NCBI RefSeq assembly: GCF_000337495.1
Contig: NZ_AOIS01000017.1
Location: forward strand, 1 to 48,300
DNA length: 48,300 bases
Direction of reading: 5' to 3'
Source: Haloterrigena salina JCM 13891
Lineage (GTDB): Archaea > Halobacteriota > Halobacteria > Halobacteriales > Natrialbaceae
In this document: positions 34,791-42,887 of the stretch, piece after piece
How the letters are laid out: each line of letters begins with the position of its first letter
Position numbering within the stretch: the stretch's first letter is position 1
The notes under the pieces: generated by a model
Databases searched by the model: none
The model's input: the letters and a program-made list of their open reading frames with translations, nothing else
What the model was told of the DNA's origin: nothing
Made by a program: the position numbers and the translations under genes

Positions 34791-35255
34791 TCACTCGTCA
34801 CTCGCGTCCGCGTCCGTCGTGATCTCGAGGCGAAGCTCGTCGCCGTCGTCGACCACGTACTCGGTCGGATCGACCGGGTCGTCGTCGACGAGAAAGGTCA
34901 GTTCCGTCCCCGGCTCGCGTCCGTCGTACGCCGTTCCATCGACGGTCACGACGTGGTCGCCGTCGCGTTGCGCGTATGCGAAGTGGGGGAGTAAATCGAT
35001 CCCCTCGGCGAACGTGACCGGCTCCTCGCCCTCCATGAACCAGTCGTCGGTGTCCTCGTGGAGGTGGAACTTGATCGAATCGTTCTCGACGTTTTCGGAC
35101 TGGAATCGATCCGCGGAGAGGTCAATCGGCTCGCCGTCAACGACGACCGCGATGTCGCCCCGATCGGCTTCGACCGTGCCGTCGACGAAGACGCAGCCGG
35201 CGAGTGCGAGGAGCGTCGCCGATCCGGCTCCGGCGATGACCGCCCGTCGGTTCAT
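34791..35255 (-). CDS. Lipoprotein with twin-arginine signal
   Basis: 154 residues. MNRRAVIAGAGSATLLALAG is followed by Cys21, a lipobox (LAGC) behind an Arg pair, typical of haloarchaeal Tat lipoproteins. The mature part is acidic and beta-rich (DGEPIDLSADRFQSENV, then FAYAQRDGDHVVTVDG). No family recognised. It sits between the second signal peptidase gene (convergent, 56-bp gap) and orc1. Confidence 0.8.
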   Translation of the reverse strand: MNRRAVIAGAGSATLLALAGCVFVDGTVEADRGDIAVVVDGEPIDLSADRFQSENVENDSIKFHLHEDTDDWFMEGEEPVTFAEGIDLLPHFAYAQRDGDHVVTVDGTAYDGREPGTELTFLVDDDPVDPTEYVVDDGDELRLEITTDADASDE

Positions 35256-35418
35256 GTGGAGAGGAAATGACTCGAGGTATATCGGTGCGTCGTTGATTCC
35301 CGGTGCCGTCTCGAACAGTCCCGATCCCGTCTCGATCCGTGATAGGGCTCGGTTTCGACTCGAAAAACGCTCGTCGCAACTCTCAACGCGATCAACGAAT
35401 CTCGGCGCGCGGACGCGG

Positions 35419-37275
35419 TCAGTTCTCGAACCGCGCCTGCACGAACGGCTGGACGTCGTCGATATCGGAAAGCCGGGAGTCCGAGAGAAGGACGGCCTCT
35501 GTCTCTTCGAGCGGAACGGAGAGGCTGATCTCCTTGGTGCGGCCGTACCGCCCCTTCGAGACGACGACGGCGTTGACGATCCCGAGCATGTCGAGTTCGC
35601 TGATAAGGTCCGTCACCCGGCGCTGGGTGAGGACGTCGGCGTCGATCTCCTCGCAGAGGCGCTTGTAGATGTTGAACACCTCGCCCGTGTTGATGCTGTG
35701 GACGCCGTTTTTCTCGAGGAGGATGATCGCGAAGAGGACGAGTTTCGACTGCGTGGGGAGGGTGCGGACGACCTCGACGACGCGGTCGAGTTCGATCTTG
35801 TCCTGGGCCTCGCGGACGTGTTCCTCGACAATCGTCTCGGCCTGGGAGCGTTCGGCGAGTTCGCCCGCGGTCCGAAGGAGGTCCAGCGCGCGACGCGCGT
35901 CCCCGTGTTCCTGTGCCGCGAAGGCCGCACACAGCGGGATCACGTCCTCGGAGAGGGCGCCGCCCTTGAACGCGACCTCCGAGCGGTGCTCCAAGATATC
36001 CCGCAGCTGGTTGGCGTCGTAGGGCGGGAAGACGATCTCCTCCTCGCCCAGCGAGGACTTGACCCGCGGATCGAGGAAGTCGGTGAACTTCAGGTCGTTC
36101 GAGATGCCGATGATCGACACGCGCGAGTTCTCGAGTTCGGAATTCATCCGCGAGAGATTGTAGAGCGTATCGTCGCCGCTCTTCTCGACGAGCTTGTCGA
36201 TCTCGTCCAGCATGATGACGACGACCCGCTCGTCGTAGTCGACGGCGTCGAAGAAGACGCTGTAGACGCGGTCGGTCGGCCAGCCGGTCATCGGCACCTC
36301 CTCGAACGACTCCTTGTCCGCCTCGAGGGACTCGATTTCGTCCTCGATGTCCGCCCGGGAATCGAACGGCGTCGAGTCGAGGGGGTGGTTCGGCGGGACG
36401 TCATCGGATCGGTCGTCGCTCGAGCCGGCGCCGCTTAGCTCGAGATCGGAGGCCTCGCGGTTGGAGTCGCCGCCAGGACGTTGTTCGTCCCCGTCGGCCG
36501 GCAGCCGATTCGAGTTGTTCTGACCGGCCGGGTTCGAGTCGTCGATAGCCTCGTTCGAAGAACCGTCTGCTCCGGTCGAAGACCCCTCCGTTTCGAGTGG
36601 AGATTCGCTCGAGGGCGACCCGGTTTCGTCTCCAGTCGAAGTGACTTCATCGTCATTCGGGAGCGCCGATTCGAACGGATCGTCCTCGTCGAAGAGGTCG
36701 CCCTCGGTTTCGGGTCGAACGGCGGCGTCCGCGTCCGCGCCGGCAGCCTCGTACTCGTCTACGGCCTCGAGCAGCGATTCGAGTTCGTCGATCCGATCGT
36801 CGATCCGGGCCTCGTTTTTCTCGATGAACTTGTTGGCCAGTTGCGCGAGCACGCGGTACTGAGTGTCGGTGACCTCGCAGTTGATGTACTCGACGTCACA
36901 CGGGACGCTGTACTTCTGGGACGTGCTCTCGAGTTCCTTGCTGACGAACTTCGCGCTGGCGGTCTTCCCCGTCCCGGTCTTGCCGTAGATGAGGATGTTC
37001 GACGGCGTTTCGCCGCGGAGCGCGGCGACGAGGATCGTCGCCATCTTGTTGATCTGATCGCTCCGGTGGGGGAGTTCGTGTGGCGTGTAGGACGGTCGCA
37101 GAACCTCCTTGTTCTCGAAAATCGGTTCGCCGCTGAGCAGGTCGTCGAACAGACCCTGGCTCGGTTCCTCGTCGGCGAGCTCGGAACTGTCGAAACTCGA
37201 GAACCCGCCGGTCTCGTCAGTATCCACCTGCTCGGCTTCCTCCGCTCTCGTCCGTTCTGAATCGTCGTCTGACAT
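35419..37275 (-). CDS. orc1: Orc1/Cdc6 origin-binding initiator
   Basis: 618 residues, longer than the usual 400 or so because of an acidic, Ser/Gly-rich insert (about 170-325) between Walker A and Walker B. Walker A GKTGTGKT (98-105), Walker B VVVIMLDEID (351-360), sensor 1 IIGISND (388-394), lid domain with GDARRALDLLRTAGE, and a C-terminal winged helix (about 500-585) for ORB binding. ATG 37275. It is the initiator of the adjacent origin, and an ORB lies 9-32 bp upstream of its ATG, so self-regulation is likely. The insert-coding DNA carries an ORB-like inverted pair. Confidence 0.96.
   Translation of the reverse strand: MSDDDSERTRAEEAEQVDTDETGGFSSFDSSELADEEPSQGLFDDLLSGEPIFENKEVLRPSYTPHELPHRSDQINKMATILVAALRGETPSNILIYGKTGTGKTASAKFVSKELESTSQKYSVPCDVEYINCEVTDTQYRVLAQLANKFIEKNEARIDDRIDELESLLEAVDEYEAAGADADAAVRPETEGDLFDEDDPFESALPNDDEVTSTGDETGSPSSESPLETEGSSTGADGSSNEAIDDSNPAGQNNSNRLPADGDEQRPGGDSNREASDLELSGAGSSDDRSDDVPPNHPLDSTPFDSRADIEDEIESLEADKESFEEVPMTGWPTDRVYSVFFDAVDYDERVVVIMLDEIDKLVEKSGDDTLYNLSRMNSELENSRVSIIGISNDLKFTDFLDPRVKSSLGEEEIVFPPYDANQLRDILEHRSEVAFKGGALSEDVIPLCAAFAAQEHGDARRALDLLRTAGELAERSQAETIVEEHVREAQDKIELDRVVEVVRTLPTQSKLVLFAIILLEKNGVHSINTGEVFNIYKRLCEEIDADVLTQRRVTDLISELDMLGIVNAVVVSKGRYGRTKEISLSVPLEETEAVLLSDSRLSDIDDVQPFVQARFEN
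36583..36640. other. ORB-like inverted pair inside orc1
   Basis: CCCCTCCGTTTCGAGTGGAG at 36583-36602 is a near match to the ORB at 37288-37307 with one extra C; CTCCAGTCGAA at 36630-36640 is an inverted partial box. On the coding strand they read STGDET, then SPLETEG. The same 14-mer CGTCTCCAGTCGAA and the same arrangement occur in the DP1 gene at 31951-32031. Confidence 0.5.
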
Positions 37276-37283
37276 CCGTCGTA

Positions 37284-37308
37284 CACACCCCCTCGTTTCG
37301 AGTGGAAT
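37284..37308 (-). promoter_or_regulatory. Origin recognition box next to the orc1 start
   Basis: CCCCCTCGTTTCGAGTGGAA at 37288-37307; as read on the minus strand it begins TTCCACTCGAAACGAGG. It straddles the expected transcription start of orc1 (a TATA-like GATATACC lies on the minus strand at about 37326-37335), so Orc1 bound here could repress its own gene. Confidence 0.8.
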
Positions 37309-37862
37309 TCGGACCCGAAAGCAGGTATATCACGCAGTAAATGGGGCGAATAGGGTCTCCCACTGGTTCGCCTCCCTGGTCCGAGTCCAGTTGATGCAAA
37401 CGAAACAGAGGAAAACCACGGTATTAAATTCTTCCCTTCCCTCCACAAGGATCTGGTTCGATCCACGGTATCGGCCGTTTGACGGCCTATTCGAGGGGAT
37501 ACGGCACCCCTCGAGACGCGCCACCGATGATGGCGGTGGAAGAGACGTCCGTTTCGGGTCGATAGGTGATGTTTACGCGCGCTCGCGATATGCGTGCAAG
37601 AACGACCACCTTGAAGCCACCCGCTGCTTGTATCCGCCCGCTGTTGTCGTTCGATTACTTGACCTCGATTTGGTCGATTGGTATGGGCTGTTGCTGGAGG
37701 GCACCACTGACAGAGATAGATGTTCTGACATTAGGTGCTGAAGTGCAGATCTCGGTTCTCACTGGGAACGTTTTCGAGATCAAATTGTGTTATTTGTTAA
37801 CAAGCGATAGGGAGCGCATCAAGATAGCGGGGGACGAGGTGCGAAAGATGAGATCATCCTAG

Positions 37863-37890
37863 CCCCCCACCCCTTCGTTTCGGGTGGAAC
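37863..37890 (-). promoter_or_regulatory. Origin recognition box, left of the AT-rich segment
   Basis: CCCCCCACCCCTTCGTTTCG then GGTGGAAC. Its reverse complement matches the box at 38184-38212 at almost every base (GTTCCACCCGAAACGAAGGG versus CTCCACTCGAAACGAAGGG, each followed by GTGGGGGG). The G-rich end corresponds to the G-string of haloarchaeal ORBs. Confidence 0.85.
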
Positions 37891-38183
37891 GCTACGAAGG
37901 AGGGGGTGGGGGAGGGGTGTCTCTAGGACGGGAACCTTTATGTCTATAGGCAAGAAACATGGTCCGTAGCACTAGCAAAGCTAGATTTTTACTAGAGATG
38001 TTGGTTATAGTTACTAGCCCCTACTAGAACAACTGCTCTAAGCGACTCGAGTTACTAGAGAGATCATTGATCCCGAAATCCTCCGGTTTACGGTCCGTAC
38101 TATCCTTCTACGCGGGATCTCGGGATCGCTACAGAGTCTTTCCACCCGAACAATACCGCTCCCCCTCTCCCACTATCGTGACT

Positions 38184-38212
38184 CTCCACTCGAAACGAAG
38201 GGGTGGGGGGGC
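38184..38212 (+). promoter_or_regulatory. Origin recognition box, right of the AT-rich segment
   Basis: CTCCACTCGAAACGAAGGGG then TGGGGGGGC; inverted relative to the box at 37863-37890, so the two face each other's outer side across about 290 bp. This paired layout is that of a functional bidirectional origin. Confidence 0.85.
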
Positions 38213-38637
38213 TTCTGTCAGGCCCAGACACGTTCCTAGTGTGTCGTTTGAACCCATACTAGTACACCCTTCTAAAGTGCTTCTCTCATAGTGGCATCTA
38301 GTACCAAGTGATGCATCTCTTCGGTGGCATGCTCTCTCATTGTGCAGTACTGTACTACGGTATCTCATTCTACGGTGTCACACTCCGGTTCTCAAGTCTC
38401 CGATAGATCGATCCGTAGTCAGGGCCTCGAGCCCAATTGCCCCTCGTTTCGATTCGAGGTAGTCGTCCGTCGGTCGGGCGGCCGTTCATCAGATCCTAGT
38501 ACGACTTCTTCCCCAGTCAGTATCTCTCCGTATAACTCCGTATCGTTGAATAGTATACACGTCTGACGTAGGCTTAAGTGGATTCGGTTTGTAGTACGCG
38601 CAGATGCACCACCCCGCGGTGCTGGAGGGCCCCACAG

Positions 38638-39276
38638 ATGGGACTGTTCACAGAACTCAAAGATAGTATCTCTCGGGTTACGGATCGCCTCTTCTCGGAA
38701 GAGGAACCCAAACGAATCGGTATCTACGGTCCGCCGAACGCAGGAAAGACGACGCTTGCCAACCGAATCGCCCGCGACTGGACGGGTGACGCCGTCGGTG
38801 CGGAGAGCCACATTCCACACGAAACGCGACGCGCGCGTCGGAAGGAAGGCGTCGAGATCGAACGCAACGGCAAGTCGGTCGAGATCGATATCGTCGACAC
38901 GCCGGGCGTGACGACGAAAGTCGACTACGAGGAGTTTACCGACGAGATGGAGGAAGACGACGCCATCCGCCGCTCCCGCGAAGCGACCGAAGGGGTCGCC
39001 GAAGCCATGCACTGGCTCCGCGAGGACGTCGACGGCGTTATCTACGTCCTCGACAGCGCGGAAGATCCGATCACGCAGGTCAACACGATGCTGATCGGCA
39101 TCATCGAGTCTCGCGATCTCCCGGTTCTTATCTTCGCGAACAAGATCGACCTCGACGACGCCAGCGTCAAGCGCATCGAGGATGCTTTCCCGCAGCACGA
39201 GACGATTCCCCTCTCCGCGAAAGAAGGCGAAAACATGGACGAAGTCTACGAAAACATCGCGGAGTACTTCGGGTGA
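38638..39276 (+). CDS. oapA: Origin-associated GTPase OapA (Era-like)
   Basis: 212 residues from ATG 38638 (MGLFTELKDSISRVTDRLFS). G1 GPPNAGKTT (31-39), G3 DTPG (87-90), G4 NKID (about 167-170) and G5-like SAKEG. An Era/Obg-type P-loop GTPase encoded beside the main origin in haloarchaea. Upstream is a TATA-like GCTTAAG (about 38571) and a short leader with a small CACC-CCGC-GGTG hairpin and a Shine-Dalgarno GGAGGG (38624-38629) eight bases before ATG, unusual among the mostly leaderless genes here. First gene of oapABC. Confidence 0.92.
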   Translation: MGLFTELKDSISRVTDRLFSEEEPKRIGIYGPPNAGKTTLANRIARDWTGDAVGAESHIPHETRRARRKEGVEIERNGKSVEIDIVDTPGVTTKVDYEEFTDEMEEDDAIRRSREATEGVAEAMHWLREDVDGVIYVLDSAEDPITQVNTMLIGIIESRDLPVLIFANKIDLDDASVKRIEDAFPQHETIPLSAKEGENMDEVYENIAEYFG

Positions 39277-39282
39277 GTATCG

Positions 39283-39684
39283 ATGCCAAAAGCAACTAAC
39301 ACGGACGACCCGGAGGGTCCCGACGGCGTCCAGATCGACCTGATCAGCGGCGAACGGATGGAGAACATGGCCACCATGGAGAAAATCCGGATGATCCTGG
39401 ACGGCGTCCACGACGGCAACATCGTCATCCTCGAGGAGGGGCTGACTCCCGACGAGGAGAGCCGACTCATCGAGGTGACGATGTCCGAGATCAGTCCCGA
39501 CGAGTTCAACGGGATCGAGATCGAAACCTATCCGAAATCCAAGACGAACGACTCGTCGCTGCTCGGCCGGATCATGGGCGGCGAGGAGTCCACGGCGAAG
39601 CTGACGGTTATCGGACCGGCCAACCAGATCGAGACGCTCCACAAGGACGAAACGCTGATCAGCGCGCTCGTTTCCCGAGACTAA
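39283..39684 (+). CDS. oapB: Origin-associated protein OapB (DUF2073)
   Basis: 133 residues: MPKATNTDDPEGPDGVQIDL, then ERMENMATMEKIRMILDGVHDG and IVILEEGLTPDEESRLIEVT. Matches the DUF2073 family encoded between the oapA GTPase and the oapC zinc-ribbon gene at haloarchaeal origins. Starts 6 bp after the oapA stop (GGTGAG near the end of oapA may serve as its ribosome-binding site) and overlaps oapC (TAATG). Role is linked to growth and origin function, but the biochemistry is unknown. Confidence 0.9.
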   Translation: MPKATNTDDPEGPDGVQIDLISGERMENMATMEKIRMILDGVHDGNIVILEEGLTPDEESRLIEVTMSEISPDEFNGIEIETYPKSKTNDSSLLGRIMGGEESTAKLTVIGPANQIETLHKDETLISALVSRD

Positions 39685-40718
39685 TGCCACACGAATGCAC
39701 GAACTGCGGCCGGACGTTCCCCGACGGCTCCAAGGAGATGCTGTCGGGCTGTCCCGACTGTGGCGGGAACAAGTTCCAGTTTGCACCCGCCGCGCGGGCC
39801 GCGACCGACTCGAGCGAGTCGGCCGCCACGCAAGCGTCCGATTCGACCGGGAATTCCGGCGGGAACGCGGCCGGAACGGCCGACGACGCCGGGACGGTCG
39901 AACGCGCCGCAGAGACCGTTCGTGACTGGGTCTCGTCGGGGACGAACCGATCGGCCGACGCGTCGGCGACCGACGCTGATGATTCGACGGTTGGCGGTGA
40001 CGACTCGACGGCCGTCAGCAGCGATCCGGCCTCGGCCGCCGCGGCCGCCGGATCGACGCCGGCCGACGGGACGCAACGCGACCGGTCGGCCGACGATCGA
40101 GCGGAGCGTTCCTGGCCCGCAAGCGACGAACCGTCCGACGGCGCGGAGGCGACGCCGGCCGGCGAGTTCGAGGAGTGGCCGGAGACGGCTCGTCGACCCG
40201 AGGATCGCTCGCCGTCTGAGACGGATTCGCCCTCGACATCGGAAACGGACGCGTCCTCAGCATCAGCATCGCCATCGGCGTCGACGATGGACGCGTCCTC
40301 GCCGGCCTCGAGTGCGACCTCGGCGGCCGAGCCCGCCGACTCGACGAGCGAGTCGATCATGGCCGACAGCGAGAACGACGCGCAGGCCGACGCTCGAAGC
40401 GAGGTCGTCTCGACGAACGATCTCCCCGACAGCCCGCCCCAGCACGATCGGGGCCCGGACGCCGCGGCCACCCCGGACGAGAAGACCCCGCCGAGCGACG
40501 GTCGGGTCGTCAGCGAACCGTCGGGGGAACAGCCCTCGATCGAGGAGCTCCGCGAGGAACTCAACGAGCAGTTCGAGAGCATCAAGATCGTCAGTCCGGG
40601 TCAGTACGAACTCAATCTGATGGAACTCTACAATCGCGAAGAGTACATCATCTCCTTACAGGAGGACGGTCGGTACGTCATCGACGTCCCGGATTCGTGG
40701 CGGGACGGCGAGGAGTAA
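39684..40718 (+). CDS. oapC: Origin-associated protein OapC (zinc ribbon, long linker)
   Basis: 344 residues. N-terminal zinc ribbon ECTNCGRTFPDGSKEMLSGC then PDCGGNKF (C5, C8, C23, C26); a Ser/Ala/Asp-rich disordered stretch of about 240 residues; and a conserved C-terminal domain (about 290-344, SIEELREELNEQFESIKIVS, then YELNLMELYNREEYIISLQE). The two ordered ends match the OapC/ArvC family; the linker makes this copy long. The start overlaps the oapB stop by one base. Confidence 0.9.
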   Translation: MPHECTNCGRTFPDGSKEMLSGCPDCGGNKFQFAPAARAATDSSESAATQASDSTGNSGGNAAGTADDAGTVERAAETVRDWVSSGTNRSADASATDADDSTVGGDDSTAVSSDPASAAAAAGSTPADGTQRDRSADDRAERSWPASDEPSDGAEATPAGEFEEWPETARRPEDRSPSETDSPSTSETDASSASASPSASTMDASSPASSATSAAEPADSTSESIMADSENDAQADARSEVVSTNDLPDSPPQHDRGPDAAATPDEKTPPSDGRVVSEPSGEQPSIEELREELNEQFESIKIVSPGQYELNLMELYNREEYIISLQEDGRYVIDVPDSWRDGEE

Positions 40719-40981
40719 GGACCGGCGCCGTTACGACCGATTCTCTGTACCCCACCCTTTCGAGTGCAACCCGCGGCGTACTACCGGTCTTTGGATATGA
40801 CATTGGTATTTCGGTTCCATATGAAATGATGGTCTAGGAACCCGATGGCGGGACGAGAATACTCTCGAACGGCTACGTGGATACTCGAGTACCGTCGTCG
40901 ACGGCGGCGAAACGCCTCGATAGCGGTCTGTTGCCGGGAGAGAAAGATGGATTTAAGCGACGCGCTCGAGTTGGCTTTCGT
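40719..40981. other. Intergenic region downstream of oapC
   Basis: 263 bp. It contains ACCCCACCCTTTCGAGTGCAAC (split 40749-40770), which looks like a shortened ORB, and the TATA-like ATTTAAG (40951-40957) about 27 nt before ATG 40982. No other feature seen. Confidence 0.4.
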
Positions 40982-41071
40982 ATGAGCACCCCAACCAAGA
41001 TCGTTCTCACTACGATCGCTGCATCGGCACTGCTGGCGCTGCTGGTCGTCGCCCAGACCACCCTCGCCTGA
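40982..41071 (+). CDS. 29-residue membrane peptide
   Basis: ATG 40982 to TGA 41071: MSTPTKIVLTTIAASALLAL then LVVAQTTLA, one transmembrane helix. TATA-like TTTAAG about 27 nt upstream gives a leaderless mRNA starting at this ATG. The stop overlaps the next start (TGATG), so it is translationally coupled to the 260-residue protein downstream. It could be a real small membrane protein or a leader whose translation drives the next gene. Confidence 0.65.
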   Translation: MSTPTKIVLTTIAASALLALLVVAQTTLA

Positions 41072-41853
41072 TGTTTACGGCTCGCGACCTCTCGAGTCCC
41101 GTCGAAGCGGTTCGCGACGAGTACGCACCGAACGCGCGGATCGTCGACTGCGAGCGTGATTTCGAGACGTTGCCGCCCGCTCAGGCGGAGGAACTGGGAC
41201 TGTTCGCCGACGCCCTCGAGCCGGCGAGCTACCCTGCCGACTGGCTGCCGGCGGACGCCCCGAAGCTACTCGCCCGGTACGCGAGTTCGGATTTCACCGT
41301 CGGGATGCCGGGCGATGGCAGCGTCGTCTGGACCCGCCAGACCGATCCGCCGACGGTCATCGTCAAACCCCGCGTCGAGGGGTCGCCCGAGTCGTTCGTC
41401 GACTTCCTGCTCGCCGAGGCGCTCGTCGAACTCGACCTCGAGGTCCCGGAACACTTCATCGGCTTCTTCGAGGAGACGTATCCGGACCTAAATCGAGCGG
41501 TCCCGCTCGACTCGAACGGTACCTACCAGGTGGCCGCCGCGCTGTACGACGGCTGGGTCGGACTCCAGACCCGCGAGGTCTTCGCCGATTGGCACGGCGA
41601 CCATCCGGAGCTGGCCGACGCGTGGCAGGACGCGGGTACGCGACTCGAGGACCGCGTCTCGGGACTGCCGCGGGCGGTCGCCCGCGGCGAGACGGAGTTC
41701 GCCGACGCGACGGAACTGTCGTGTGCGGCGATCAAACACGCCATCGAGCTACCGGCGCCGTTCGCGGCGCTGGATACCGACGCGTACCGAGATCACGGCC
41801 CCGAGTACGCGATTCGCTGGGCCGAGAAGACGTTCGACTCGCTCGCTGACTGA
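41071..41853 (+). CDS. Conserved-type haloarchaeal protein (DUF7089-like)
   Basis: 260 residues: MFTARDLSSPVEAVRDEYAP, a middle beta-rich part (FTVGMPGDGSVVWTRQTDPP, TVIVKPRVEGSPESFVDFLL), then a helical C-terminal half (ELSCAAIKHAIELPAPFAAL). No catalytic motif seen; soluble, acidic. Coupled by TGATG to the 29-residue membrane peptide upstream. The family name is a tentative recollection. Confidence 0.7.
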   Translation: MFTARDLSSPVEAVRDEYAPNARIVDCERDFETLPPAQAEELGLFADALEPASYPADWLPADAPKLLARYASSDFTVGMPGDGSVVWTRQTDPPTVIVKPRVEGSPESFVDFLLAEALVELDLEVPEHFIGFFEETYPDLNRAVPLDSNGTYQVAAALYDGWVGLQTREVFADWHGDHPELADAWQDAGTRLEDRVSGLPRAVARGETEFADATELSCAAIKHAIELPAPFAALDTDAYRDHGPEYAIRWAEKTFDSLAD

Positions 41854-42208
41854 GCGTCGCACCCCGTTCATCGTCTCGCCTGGCCTCGTTCTCTCCGATA
41901 CCATCCATTTCGCCGCTTCCCGCGTCCAAGCCCTCGAAATCGTTTTTCTCTGTCGGACGCTCGTTACTACCTCTATCGTAGTGTATAATATCACAAAACA
42001 CACACCGGCACGACCGGACACGAGGCGAGCGTGAAACGTCCGGACCGCCGACTCGAGGGACGCCGAGGGCCCGCTTTCGACTCGAGTGACGTCGACGGGC
42101 CGTCCTCGACTCGAGTCGCTCTCGACGGTCGCCCGAGGGGCGGATCGAGAGACGGAAACGGCCGGGGCCGTCTCGGCCGTCACTGCATCGCGGCCGAGCA
42201 GCGCGCTC
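41854..42208. other. Convergent intergenic region, no gene seen
   Basis: 355 bp between two convergent genes. CGTTTTTCTCT (41942-41952) may end transcription of the upstream gene. CGACTCGAG recurs several times at 42049-42120 without a clear larger repeat. The structured repeat found in three other convergent gaps is not present here. Confidence 0.5.
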
Positions 42209-42643
42209 TCAGGTGTGTTCGTACGGCGGAATTTCGGCTTCGACGACGTCGCCGAGCAGTTTCAGCTCTCGACCGAGGAGCACGACGAAGTCGTCGAACG
42301 CGACGATTCCGGCGAGGTTCCCGTCCGTGTCCGTGGCGGGCACCCGCCGAACGTTCCCGTCCTCCATGGTCCGGAGGACGTCGAAAATCCCGCTGTCGAT
42401 GTCGACGGTCACGAGGTCCTCGCTCATCACGTCGGCGGCGGTCACCGAGGTGGGATCTTCCCCGCGGGAGACCGCCTCGATCGTGATATCGCGGTCCGTA
42501 ACGATCCCCTGTGGCTGCTCTTCCTCGACGATAACGACGCTGCCGACGTCCTTCTCGTCCATGAGCTCGGCTAACTCGGTGAGCGACGCGTCCGGAGACG
42601 CGCTCACAACCTGTTCGCGGACGATCGATTTGATTTCGGGCAT
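42209..42643 (-). CDS. CBS-domain protein (two CBS repeats)
   Basis: 144 residues from ATG 42643 (MPEIKSIVREQVVSASPDAS). Two CBS repeats: residues about 1-60 (ELAELMDEKDVGSVVIVEEE) and 70-130 (VMSEDLVTVDIDSGIFDVLR). A GTG three codons earlier is an alternative start. Stand-alone CBS pairs bind adenosyl nucleotides and sense energy state; the partner is unknown. A minus-strand TTTATC at about 42708-42713 suggests a short leader. Confidence 0.9.
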   Translation of the reverse strand: MPEIKSIVREQVVSASPDASLTELAELMDEKDVGSVVIVEEEQPQGIVTDRDITIEAVSRGEDPTSVTAADVMSEDLVTVDIDSGIFDVLRTMEDGNVRRVPATDTDGNLAGIVAFDDFVVLLGRELKLLGDVVEAEIPPYEHT

Positions 42644-42887
42644 TGTCTTCACCGTTCCGTCGCCGCGATGGGACTCACAGCGACAGGCGCGCCTTCACCG
42701 AACGGTGTGATAAACCTCTATTGCCGTCGATCCGTCGTTCACGATGGCTAACATCGGTGCTCCGTGACCGGCGCATCCGGAACCGTGACGACCAGGGGCC
42801 CAGTTCCCAGCGAGGCACGGGCCGACGTCTCTCGAGTCGTCCAGTGGCAACACTCACGAACCGGTTCGAGAAAATCCGCGCGACCGC

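Larger units (their letters stand above)
37276..38637. other. Chromosomal replication origin region (oriC1-type)
   Basis: 1.36 kb without a credible gene between orc1 and the divergent oapABC operon, the usual arrangement at the main haloarchaeal origin. It has an ORB next to orc1 (37284-37308) and two long ORBs in inverted orientation (37863-37890 and 38184-38212) with runs of G or C beside them. These two flank an AT-richer segment of about 290 bp, the likely unwinding element. A G-rich run GGAGGGGGTGGGGGAGGGG lies at 37899-37917. CTAG occurs 12 times between 37859 and 38499. Weaker ORB-like sites: 38440-38459 and 37549-37566. Confidence 0.9.

Noticed and set aside
37566..37862. 98-codon plus-strand ORF in the origin region
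   Set aside because: No promoter, no acidic bias, mixed codon usage and cysteine/tryptophan content unlike the rest; it overlaps an ORB. Judged to be non-coding origin sequence.
37840..38640. CRISPR-like array suggested by recurrent ACTAG/TTACTAG words
   Set aside because: Spacing is irregular and there is no common repeat longer than about 6 bases; better described as a CTAG cluster in the origin.
42049..42120. Repeated CGACTCGAG words after the 260-residue gene, considered as ORBs
   Set aside because: They lack the CCCC/GAAACGAAG part of an ORB; CTCGAG is common throughout this genome.
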